From contig CAJJAA010000035.1 in NCBI GenBank assembly GCA_905182025.1, positions 1 through 64,000 of the forward strand: DNA of 64,000 nt. The letters are read 5' to 3'. Shown here piece after piece: positions 57,183-64,000 of the stretch; the stretch's first letter is position 1, and each line of letters opens with the position of its first letter. A program made the position numbers and the translations under genes. Under the pieces are notes generated by a model, which was not told where the DNA came from, searched no databases, and saw nothing but the letters and a program-made list of their open reading frames with translations. The DNA comes from an uncultured OM182 clade bacterium (GTDB lineage Bacteria > Pseudomonadota > Gammaproteobacteria > Pseudomonadales > Azotimanducaceae).

Positions 57183-58274
57183 CTAGTCATTGACAAGAAC
57201 ATACGCATGATCAGGGGCAGGACCATTCAGTACTGTTAGATAGACATTCTCTAAGCTAGCCGGTGCACTGGTTTCGCCGATTGTGACCCAGCTATCCACC
57301 TTGTCGATGAAGCGTAACCAGGATTCAGATAACTTGGACTGAAATTCCGCAGGTCCCCAGTCTGCATTGCGCTTTTGAATTTGACTGGGTGCAAAAAACA
57401 TTTGTGGCTTCGCGCCCGGCAGCGACTGCGGATCTGCACCGTCGCGTGACTCCCAGTGCGTAATGCCAACACCACAGCTGTAGACAAGCTGATCGGCGAA
57501 GTGATTGTGAATGTTTTCAAGCACTGCTCGATTACCTGACATGTCGATATAGATCGTCGGTACGGCGTTGTCCATTGCCGCTACATCGTCATAGGTAACA
57601 ACTTGATCGTAGAGACCTAAACCTTCAGTGAACGCTTTGTTGTTGGTTGAGGTTAAGCCAATTGTTTTGATGTCTCGGTCCTTCAGGAGAAATGCGGTTC
57701 CAAAAGCCGTTTTGCTGGAAGCGCTAGAAAGTACGACTTGTTTTCCGTTGAAAAAATCGTTGTCGAAGAAAAAGTCGTCGATCACAAAAGAGGTAGTGAA
57801 CAGCGGTCGGTAGACCATCTGATAGTTGTCGTGCGCGGCGGGATAGCCATTTTCATCTGTCATTAAGGCGTATTGATTGTAGACAGGTGGCAGTGCTTGT
57901 CGATGTTCCGCTTGATCGGCGAAGCTGTGGGCGCCAACCTTGCCGGGTTTGACGACCAGGTTAGAACTCATGGGGAAGTATCCATAGTAGCGAGCGCCAA
58001 CTTCAACACCCTGTGCCTTTGATTCTTGAACCGTACCGATACCCCATACAGGAATGCGACCGAAGGGTTCATCGGCGGGAAAGAACTGCCAATAGCCAAT
58101 CATATCGCCGGCTACGCCATAGGTGATGTTGTTAGCTGTGATGGCAAATCTGTCGACGGACAATAAAGCTTCACCATCCGCTATCTCGCGTGAGACAACC
58201 TCGTTCAAGATGTTGCTAGCGAGATCGGCTTTACTGACTAAGAAATCATAGTTGCTGCTGGTTGAGTCCGTCAT
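57183..58274 (-). CDS. DUF2855 family protein (MDR-like)
   Basis: A 363-residue protein with features of a diverged medium-chain dehydrogenase: an N-terminal GroES-like part (LLSVDRFAITANNITYGVAGDMIGYWQFFPA) and a Rossmann-like half (KQVVLSSASSKTAFGTAFLLKDRDIKTIGLTSTNNKAFTEGLGLYDQVVTYDDV). The zinc Cys ligands of classical MDRs are absent, and the glycine-rich motif is replaced by SSASSKTA. This pattern is that of DUF2855 proteins. Function unknown; oxidoreductase activity is possible. Confidence 0.85.
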   Translation of the reverse strand: MTDSTSSNYDFLVSKADLASNILNEVVSREIADGEALLSVDRFAITANNITYGVAGDMIGYWQFFPADEPFGRIPVWGIGTVQESKAQGVEVGARYYGYFPMSSNLVVKPGKVGAHSFADQAEHRQALPPVYNQYALMTDENGYPAAHDNYQMVYRPLFTTSFVIDDFFFDNDFFNGKQVVLSSASSKTAFGTAFLLKDRDIKTIGLTSTNNKAFTEGLGLYDQVVTYDDVAAMDNAVPTIYIDMSGNRAVLENIHNHFADQLVYSCGVGITHWESRDGADPQSLPGAKPQMFFAPSQIQKRNADWGPAEFQSKLSESWLRFIDKVDSWVTIGETSAPASLENVYLTVLNGPAPDHAYVLVND

Positions 58275-58483
58275 GTTGGTACTGCCCTGAATAAAAGGAA
58301 GTCATGGTTCTATGTAAGGCTAGTCATGTCAATGCTCTTGCACACAAATTCTTAAGATTGGCGATGAACCGTTGGTCTGATAGCATCGTTATTCATTTAT
58401 CAAGCTCACTGGGTCGTCATTTTCTAGGTGTTAGGCCATGCTTGACGAGACAACGTTAAGTTCGCTAATTAGAGCCAATAGTC

Positions 58484-59320
58484 ATGAATCATTTCTCGTT
58501 TCAGTCCCAAAGCGACGCGCTCGAAGTGCACGGTACGCGTTGGCAGGTGGAAAAGCCCAAAGCCATCGTTGTTATCTCGCATGGCATGGCGGAGCACATC
58601 GGTCGCTATGCACGTTTTGCGCAAGCGCTTAATGATGTTCATTTCGATGTCTGGGGTATAGATCATCGCGCCCATGGACGAACGCTGGGCCCACATGGTT
58701 TTGGCGACTTTGGCGACGGTGGCTGGGACGGCTTAGTGAGTGATTTAGACCAGCTAGTTGACTTGGTTGCTGTATCGGCCGCGACAACGGGGCAGCCAAT
58801 CATTTTGTTTTCTCACAGTATGGGTGCCGCGGCGGCACAGCATTTTGTTCAACGAAGTTCCGCCAAGATCGACATGCTTATTCTTTCAGGGACGACAGCC
58901 AGAAAGCCCGAAGATGCCGTGCCGCAATACAACAGTATTTTTGAGCCAGCAAGGACCCCTTATGATTGGTTGAGTCGCGATGCCGAGGAAGTTGATCGGT
59001 ACATTTTAGACCCGCTTTGTGGCTTCGAGGGACAAACAATTCGTAACGGATTTGATCGAGCCGATACTCGCCGAATTGATCCCGAGCTTATTGCTCTTAT
59101 TAGAAAGGACTTGCCTGTGCTGCTGTTGGCGGGAGACGCGGATCCGGTCAACAATAATATGGAGGGGATTAATTTGCTGGAGTCCTTATGGCGCCAGGCG
59201 GGCATTCAAAAAATAGATCGTCAGGTTTATGCGGGCGGTCGTCATGAAATGTTGAATGAAACGAACAGGGATGAGGTCACGAAAAATGTAATGGGTTGGA
59301 TGCAGAGCGTGCTAGCTTAG
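58484..59320 (+). CDS. Alpha/beta hydrolase, monoacylglycerol lipase / lysophospholipase-like
   Basis: A 278-residue cytosolic hydrolase. AIVVISHGMAEHIGRYARFAQAL (oxyanion hole), GIDHRAHGRTLGPHGFGDFGDGGWDGLVSDLDQLV and the nucleophile elbow LFSHSMGAAAAQHF are those of the PldB/monoglyceride lipase group. The catalytic Asp is in AGDADPVNNN and the His in YAGGRHEMLNETN. No signal peptide. Probably acts on mono- or lysophospholipid esters; the substrate is not certain. Confidence 0.87.
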   Translation: MNHFSFQSQSDALEVHGTRWQVEKPKAIVVISHGMAEHIGRYARFAQALNDVHFDVWGIDHRAHGRTLGPHGFGDFGDGGWDGLVSDLDQLVDLVAVSAATTGQPIILFSHSMGAAAAQHFVQRSSAKIDMLILSGTTARKPEDAVPQYNSIFEPARTPYDWLSRDAEEVDRYILDPLCGFEGQTIRNGFDRADTRRIDPELIALIRKDLPVLLLAGDADPVNNNMEGINLLESLWRQAGIQKIDRQVYAGGRHEMLNETNRDEVTKNVMGWMQSVLA

Positions 59321-59398
59321 GGGTTCGCTGCGTACCGATAGATCTCTACCCTGGTAGTTTGAAGAAATTCGAACAGTGTTTTAATTCTTTACTCGCAA

Positions 59399-60715
59399 TC
59401 AGCTTCTCGCCGTCTCCAGTGAGACACGATTTCGTCCCCCGCCCTTAGCCTTATAAAGTGCTTCGTCAGCAAATTTCAGCACGTCATCTGGCGATTCGTT
59501 TCTTGACTGTCGTGACGCGACGCCGATGCTAATTGTCACGGATACCTTCTGGTCAGCCCTTCTGAATGAACCCTTTTTACGATGACTCTTAGACGTATTA
59601 TCTGTATCTTCACTTCTTTCTTGCTGACGAATAACCATTTCGTAATTTTCGATTGCAGCGCGGACTTTTTCCAAATGGAACTCAGCTTCATCGATGTCTT
59701 TGCCCGAGAACACGACAGTGAACTCTTCACCGCCGTACCGAAAAGCCTTGCCGCCGCCGGTGACCTTTTTTATTTGGCTGGCGACCATTTGTAGAACTTG
59801 ATCACCAATGTCATGACCGTGGGCGTCGTTGAATTTTTTGAAATGATCAACGTCCAACATGGCTAAAGTATAGTGGCGACCAAGCGCTAGCATTTGTTCG
59901 TTAAGCGCGCGTCGCTGTGGTAAGCCTGTTAGTTCGTCCCGATAAGCCATGTTGTAATAATCCCGTAGGAGGCCATTGGCTAACAACAGGACAATTGCGA
60001 TGACAAACGCCGCGTCAATATGATGTGCCACCTGTAACCAAATGAGCAAGCAGTAGCCCAGCGTGGCGCCAAAAACACTGTTCTTGATCGGTGTTGGCGC
60101 GATCAATGACGTGCTCAAAGACACCGTCAAAGCGATAACGGATACATAAAATGGCCATTGTTCTTGAGGTAAAAAAGTCGGCCAAAGATTTGGTGGAACA
60201 AGTACGAGGCCCTCATACCAGCTTGGAATATTGATGTTGTTTTGCAGTAAATAAAATACGGCGGCTGCTTGAGTAACAAGAATGCTCAAGCGAATGCCGC
60301 CACTGGTAGTCAAGACACCTCGCTCACGGTATAGGCTAATAATGCCGAGATTAATGGGTATCAGCAGGGTCACGATAAACGCAAAGGTTGATCGCTGAAT
60401 CTCTGATAAATCCTCAGATCCTGATGCATCAAGTAGGGTATAGCCGCAGAGAACAACGGCGGTGGTGAGGAAAATTTTGCCACGGTTGAAAATTGCGGCA
60501 AGAAATCCGATCAGCGTCAGAGCCCAGTACGGACCCAACTCAAGGATGCTGCCGAAGCTTTCGGGTAGATAGCGGTGATAGGGCGAGGTGAGAAAAGCGA
60601 AGCCAAAGAAGATCGCCGGAAGGTAAAACGGTTGACTGATGCGATCAATCACCGCTATCACTATCCATTGTTCTGTTCTGCTTTGAAACAGCGTCCTGAT
60701 CTGTTTCGATGACAC
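59399..60715 (-). CDS. Membrane-bound diguanylate cyclase (GGDEF)
   Basis: Several hydrophobic N-terminal segments (about residues 65-280 of the longest frame) precede a GGDEF domain: DELTGLPQRRALNEQ, MLDVDHFKKFNDAHGHDIGDQVL and the active-site YGGEEFTVVFSG. The GGEEF form is catalytic. The RxxD inhibitory site normally five residues upstream is not present. It should make cyclic di-GMP, linking an unknown membrane signal to surface or motility behaviour. The longest frame starts at 60811 but overlaps the hydrolase gene by 167 nt; I favour a GTG start around 60715 or a later one near 60652. Confidence 0.85.
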   Translation of the reverse strand: MSSKQIRTLFQSRTEQWIVIAVIDRISQPFYLPAIFFGFAFLTSPYHRYLPESFGSILELGPYWALTLIGFLAAIFNRGKIFLTTAVVLCGYTLLDASGSEDLSEIQRSTFAFIVTLLIPINLGIISLYRERGVLTTSGGIRLSILVTQAAAVFYLLQNNINIPSWYEGLVLVPPNLWPTFLPQEQWPFYVSVIALTVSLSTSLIAPTPIKNSVFGATLGYCLLIWLQVAHHIDAAFVIAIVLLLANGLLRDYYNMAYRDELTGLPQRRALNEQMLALGRHYTLAMLDVDHFKKFNDAHGHDIGDQVLQMVASQIKKVTGGGKAFRYGGEEFTVVFSGKDIDEAEFHLEKVRAAIENYEMVIRQQERSEDTDNTSKSHRKKGSFRRADQKVSVTISIGVASRQSRNESPDDVLKFADEALYKAKGGGRNRVSLETARS

Positions 60716-61676
60716 TTTCAAGAAACGCCGTAAATTGTGACACACACCAATCGACGCGCTTTGGGCCGGTGATATCACCAACGAACACATGTTCTTCAGC
60801 ATCACCGTCAACGCTGACTTCGATTAACTCTTTCGGGCTGCCGCCCCAATGTTTGAACGCGTCGATAGCGGCGGCAGGAAAGACGGTGGTGTCGTTGCGC
60901 ATATACATAATAGCAAGCGGGATTTTGATGTTCTCGAGCGCCTGGTCGTCGGTCCAGTCCACTGTTTTTTGCATCTCAATCAGCGCGAGTGTTGAGTAGT
61001 CATGGCTCCATGCCTGAGCTTCATCGGTGGATTGAGGCTCCCAACTGCGTCTGCGACCGACGATAAGATGCATCCAGTAGCGCGATAGAGGCCAGGTTAA
61101 AAGAAACCCCAGTGGGCTGCGTATGCGGAAGTTAGGTGACAAGAAGCAGCAGGCGGCTATTTCTTCGCCGAAGTGACTGCAGAGCCAAATAGACAGGGGG
61201 GCGCCGGTGGATGTTGCGACGATGATGACTTTGTTACCAATTTTGCGTGCAATCTCATACTGGTCGCGAACACTCTGTAACCAATCTTCTGCAGTGGCAG
61301 TCATCGCATCGTTTGTCAGACCGTGTCCAGCGAGCCGGCCCTGCACAACATTGCTGTTGAAATGATTCGCGAGCTGTTGAGTAACCGGTGCCGTCTCTTT
61401 CCAGCTGGCGGAGAAGCCATGCAGGTACAGAAAACAGTAGTCAGTCACGGCGGGACTGTTTTCATTGGCCCAAACGACATGCGCAGCCGCATTATCAATG
61501 ACGTTGGTTTGCTCACGTTCAGTTTGATCTAGCCAGTTAGACAGATCGGCCAGCGATATGTCGTGACCATTTGTGGGTACTTTTGTCTCAGGCAGAGAGG
61601 CGTCAAGACGCGGTCCGAGCTTGGTGACCAGCAACCAGAGGATAAAGATGCCAAGTATTGACAGAATAAATGTCAT
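60645..61676 (-). CDS. Membrane-anchored alpha/beta hydrolase
   Basis: From the ATG at 61676 the 343-residue protein begins with one membrane anchor (MTFILSILGIFILWLLVTKLG). The hydrolase domain has CFLYLHGFSASWKETAPVTQQLA (oxyanion hole), GRLAGHGL and a nucleophile Ser in VATSTGAPLS, which departs from the usual GxSxG by having Ala first. The Asp region is YMRNDTTVFP and the His is in AEEHVFVGD. A longer frame to 61823 has an unlikely leader. It overlaps or nearly overlaps the diguanylate cyclase downstream. Substrate unknown. Confidence 0.8.
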   Translation of the reverse strand: MTFILSILGIFILWLLVTKLGPRLDASLPETKVPTNGHDISLADLSNWLDQTEREQTNVIDNAAAHVVWANENSPAVTDYCFLYLHGFSASWKETAPVTQQLANHFNSNVVQGRLAGHGLTNDAMTATAEDWLQSVRDQYEIARKIGNKVIIVATSTGAPLSIWLCSHFGEEIAACCFLSPNFRIRSPLGFLLTWPLSRYWMHLIVGRRRSWEPQSTDEAQAWSHDYSTLALIEMQKTVDWTDDQALENIKIPLAIMYMRNDTTVFPAAAIDAFKHWGGSPKELIEVSVDGDAEEHVFVGDITGPKRVDWCVSQFTAFLESVIETDQDAVSKQNRTMDSDSGD

Positions 61677-62037
61677 AGAAAAAAAACGATTTGGATATAT
61701 TGACCAATGATAAAGACTTATTACATTGCGGCATAGCGGCGGCGGACGAGATGTCTTGGTCGGTTCGTTATGCGTCGAAAAATAAACTAAGCCAGCGGGT
61801 GTTTCGGCCATATTGGTATTCACGCTCTGATGCCGGTTCTGTTCATTTTTCTATTCACCCTACTAATGTTGATGAATATCCAGGCCAATTCTTGGCTTTC
61901 TTGACAAGAATCCAGAGCGACTGATTTCCCTTGCGCGCCACATTCTAATAGCATGAGCACTGATTTTTAGTCTTGGTTCAAGTCAAATGTGACTTTGAAG
62001 GAATCAGTTTCTTAAAAAAAATAATACGAGGTAACTT
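61677..62037. other. Divergent intergenic region
   Basis: About 360 nt between the membrane hydrolase and the SDR at 62038. A 77-codon TTG frame at 61691-61924 has no ribosome site or family features, so I do not call it. No repeat or RNA is evident. Confidence 0.5.
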
Positions 62038-63009
62038 ATGAAAGATTTCGCAGGAAAGTTAGCCGTCATCACAGGTGGTGGCACGGGCATGGGGCGCGAA
62101 CTGGCAAGGCAATTGGTTGCAGAGGGTTGTGATGTCGCGATTTGCGATGTGATTGAGGAAAACATGGCTGAGACCCTGCGTCTATGTGAAGCAGAAGCAC
62201 CACAAGGCATTCGTATCACTGCCCATAAATGTGATGTCTCGAATGAAGATGAAGTGAATCAATTTCGTGATGATGTTTTGGCGCAGCATGGTCGGGATAG
62301 TGTAAATCTGCTTTTCAATAATGCCGGTATCGGCTCAGGAGTCAGTTTTGTCGATGGTGATCGAGACGAATGGGAGCGCACCTTCAATATTTGCTGGTAT
62401 GGGGTTTATTACAACGCGCGTGCTTTTATCCCACATTTGGTCGCTGCCGATGAAGCGCATATGATTAACACCAGTAGTGTTAACGGTTTTTGGGCAAGTC
62501 TCGGTCCAGGCTCGACGCACACAGCCTATAGTGCTGCCAAATTTGCTGTGAAAGGGTTCACGGAAGCGCTGGTGACCGATCTTAAAAACACGGCACCGCA
62601 CGTGAAGGTCTCGGTTGTTATGCCGGGCCACATTGGTACGTCTATCGCCATTAATTCAGGCAAGATTTCGGGGCACGCTGAGCCGATGGCAATGTCTGAT
62701 GATGAAATTAATCAGATTCGAAAACGTATCGAAAAGCGTCAAGATATGGATCTGTCCGCAGCAACGAATGATCAAATACGTGAAATGGTTAAAGCACAGG
62801 GTGAAGCTTTCCGTGATAATGCGCCGACAACGGCGGCCGAGGCTGCTGCGATGATGATCCAAGGTGTTCGAGATGAGCGCTGGAGAGTCCTGTTGGGAGA
62901 AGATGCTCACGTACTCGATAAATTAGTGCGAGAAGCGCCGGAGCAGGCCTACGAAGATAGTTTCTTCAAGCGGCTCCAAGAGGAAGCGAACTGGGGCTTA
63001 GGCAGCTAG
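62038..63009 (+). CDS. Short-chain dehydrogenase/reductase (SDR)
   Basis: A 323-residue SDR with TGGGTGMG at 12-19, NNAG at 94-97, and catalytic Ser147, Tyr164 and Lys168 in NTSSVNGFWASLGPGSTHTAYSAAK. The Ser-Tyr gap is longer than the usual 13, and there is a C-terminal extension of about 60 residues (DMDLSAATNDQIREMVKAQGEAFRDNAPTTAAEAAAMMIQGV, ALGEDAHVLDKLVREAPEQAYEDSFF) absent from the other two SDRs. GAGGTAAC precedes the ATG. The substrate is unknown. Confidence 0.88.
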   Translation: MKDFAGKLAVITGGGTGMGRELARQLVAEGCDVAICDVIEENMAETLRLCEAEAPQGIRITAHKCDVSNEDEVNQFRDDVLAQHGRDSVNLLFNNAGIGSGVSFVDGDRDEWERTFNICWYGVYYNARAFIPHLVAADEAHMINTSSVNGFWASLGPGSTHTAYSAAKFAVKGFTEALVTDLKNTAPHVKVSVVMPGHIGTSIAINSGKISGHAEPMAMSDDEINQIRKRIEKRQDMDLSAATNDQIREMVKAQGEAFRDNAPTTAAEAAAMMIQGVRDERWRVLLGEDAHVLDKLVREAPEQAYEDSFFKRLQEEANWGLGS

Positions 63010-63053
63010 ATTTTGTTGCCGTTAAACAATCGTCAAACAAAGGTTTTTGAAGC

Positions 63054-63638
63054 GTGCTGCTGAATGTCACACAATTAAGCTGTGAACGGGATCATCGATT
63101 GCTGTTTGACGACATCTCTTTTGCAGTTGAGGCGGGCGAGATATGGCAGATCAAAGGTCCAAATGGTTCAGGCAAGACAACGTTGCTGCGTATCCTTTGT
63201 GGCCTCTACGAAGAATTCAGCGGCGCGATTGATTGGTCCCTAGATCAATATCCCCTCTACGTCGGTCATAAGCCTGGCGTTAAAGATCAACTGACTGTTC
63301 TTGAAAATCTGCATTGGCTGTGTCGGCTGCACGACATTGAATTAGATCAAACCGCTTTGTTCGACGTCCTACAGAAGCTGGGTTTACAGGGTTGTGAGCA
63401 TGTTAGCTGCGGCAACTTATCCGAAGGGCAACGTAAACGCGTCAATCTGGCAAGATTATTCCTGCTTAAGAGCCCGGTTTGGTTACTCGACGAACCCTTC
63501 AGCGCTATCGATGTGAAGGGGATTGAGCTGATTGAACAACTGATCATTGAACATCAAACCAGCGGCGGTGCAGTGCTCTTTACCAGTCATCAACCGATGC
63601 AGGCGGACACCGCTGTGAAGTATCTGGAATTGGGATAG
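63054..63638 (+). CDS. ccmA: Cytochrome c biogenesis ATP-binding protein CcmA
   Basis: The ATPase of the CcmABCD system, which releases heme-loaded CcmE for cytochrome c maturation. The 194-residue protein has Walker A GPNGSGKTT at 35-43, the ABC signature LSEGQRKRVNLARL and Walker B VWLLDEPFSAID. The start is GTG (MLLNVTQLSCERDHRLLFDD). It is followed 3 nt later by ccmB. Confidence 0.93.
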   Translation: MLLNVTQLSCERDHRLLFDDISFAVEAGEIWQIKGPNGSGKTTLLRILCGLYEEFSGAIDWSLDQYPLYVGHKPGVKDQLTVLENLHWLCRLHDIELDQTALFDVLQKLGLQGCEHVSCGNLSEGQRKRVNLARLFLLKSPVWLLDEPFSAIDVKGIELIEQLIIEHQTSGGAVLFTSHQPMQADTAVKYLELG

Positions 63639-63641
63639 CGT

Positions 63642-64000
63642 ATGTTTATCGCGACCATCAAGCGTGAATTGCTGCTGAATTTCAGGCAACCGGCAGAGAT
63701 GCTCAACCCTTTGGTTTTCTTTGTTCTCGTCGTGAGTTTGTTTCCGCTCGGCATTAGCCCATCAGCCGATGTGCTGCAAATGATAGCGCCGGGTGTTATC
63801 TGGGTTGCGGCACTGTTAGCAACGCTGCTATCGATGGAATCCATGTTTCGCTCTGATTACGAGGATGGCTCCCTTGAGCAGATAGCCGTGTCGCCGCAGT
63901 CTTTTGTGTTGGTTGTATTTGGTAAGATCGCCAGCCATTGGATTATCAGCGGCCTACCTTTGGTCATTTTAAGTCCCGTGTTGGGCATTATGCTGGCGCT
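63642..64000 (+). CDS. ccmB: Heme exporter protein CcmB (partial, runs off the window)
   Basis: The membrane partner of CcmA. The visible N-terminal 119 residues read MFIATIKRELLLNFRQPAEMLNPLVFFVLVVSLFPLGISPSADVLQMIAPGVIWVAALLATLLSMESMFRSDYEDGSLEQ, with two or more membrane segments and the conserved REL...RQP and LFRSDYEDGSLEQ motifs. The rest of the ccm operon presumably lies beyond the window. Confidence 0.93.
   Translation, partial: MFIATIKRELLLNFRQPAEMLNPLVFFVLVVSLFPLGISPSADVLQMIAPGVIWVAALLATLLSMESMFRSDYEDGSLEQIAVSPQSFVLVVFGKIASHWIISGLPLVILSPVLGIMLA

Noticed and set aside
61691-61924. 77-codon TTG frame between hydrolase and SDR
   Set aside because: No ribosome site and no family features; probably random.

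Overview
The window is a stretch of chromosome from a Gram-negative gammaproteobacterium. The first third carries a gene order close to that of Pseudomonas and its relatives: pyrG, kdsA, eno, ftsB, ispD, ispF, truD, pcm, nlpD, then fdxA, mutS, recA, recX, alaS, lysC, csrA and tRNA genes. LPS synthesis (kdsA), a Na+-pumping decarboxylase (oadGAB), many short-chain dehydrogenases and alpha/beta hydrolases, and a cytochrome c maturation locus (ccmAB) fit an aerobic, probably marine heterotroph. That lifestyle and any finer taxonomy are inference.

Layout. 1-17.9 kb: the conserved housekeeping block. Two expected members are missing (surE between truD and pcm, rpoS between nlpD and fdxA), a DUF368 polyprenyl-phosphate carrier gene has been added, and eno is broken by many indels although the genes on both sides are intact. 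18-20.2 kb: a PaaX-like regulator with a membrane fatty acid desaturase, then tRNA-Arg(ACG) and tRNA-Ser(GCU). 20.5-35.2 kb: central and lipid metabolism, with an SDR, an exported epoxide-hydrolase-like protein, oadGAB, a small unknown protein, an RluA-type pseudouridine synthase, a DsbA/HCCA-isomerase-like protein, an aldehyde dehydrogenase, an SMP-30 lactonase, a single-chain biotin-dependent acyl-CoA carboxylase and a D-amino acid transaminase. 36.2-38.7 kb: a rubrerythrin / CCG iron-sulfur protein / DUF3501 operon behind a Fur-like palindrome.

39.2-48.8 kb is the most unusual part. A TPR plus 14-strand-type outer membrane barrel protein resembling Slam (type XI secretion) is followed 13 nt later by a FecR-domain protein with a highly acidic Asp/Glu/Ser/Gly repeat and a TbpB-like C-terminal barrel. 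Then comes a giant surface lipoprotein gene with PKD-like domains, leucine-rich repeats and a TSP3-like calcium-binding tail. I read this as a candidate surface-display or secretion locus with a cargo architecture I do not recognise. The giant gene is split by roughly a dozen frameshifts.

48.7-64 kb: nucleoside hydrolase, DUF547, dihydrofolate reductase, an SDR, tRNA-Arg(CCU), a CoA-binding protein, the paired TIGR04283/TIGR04282 transferases, an NAD-dependent reductase, an unknown protein with repeated AEND motifs, DUF2855, two hydrolases, a diguanylate cyclase, an SDR, and the start of ccmAB.

Two cross-cutting patterns stand out. Several intergenic gaps carry short degenerate tandem repeats (8-15 nt units) that almost always contain ATAG or CTAGA, and one such repeat runs into the csrA reading frame. 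Frameshifts cluster in eno, in a hydrolase at 35.3 kb, in the giant lipoprotein gene and in the DUF2141 gene facing it. Sequence error and real decay cannot be separated from this sequence alone.
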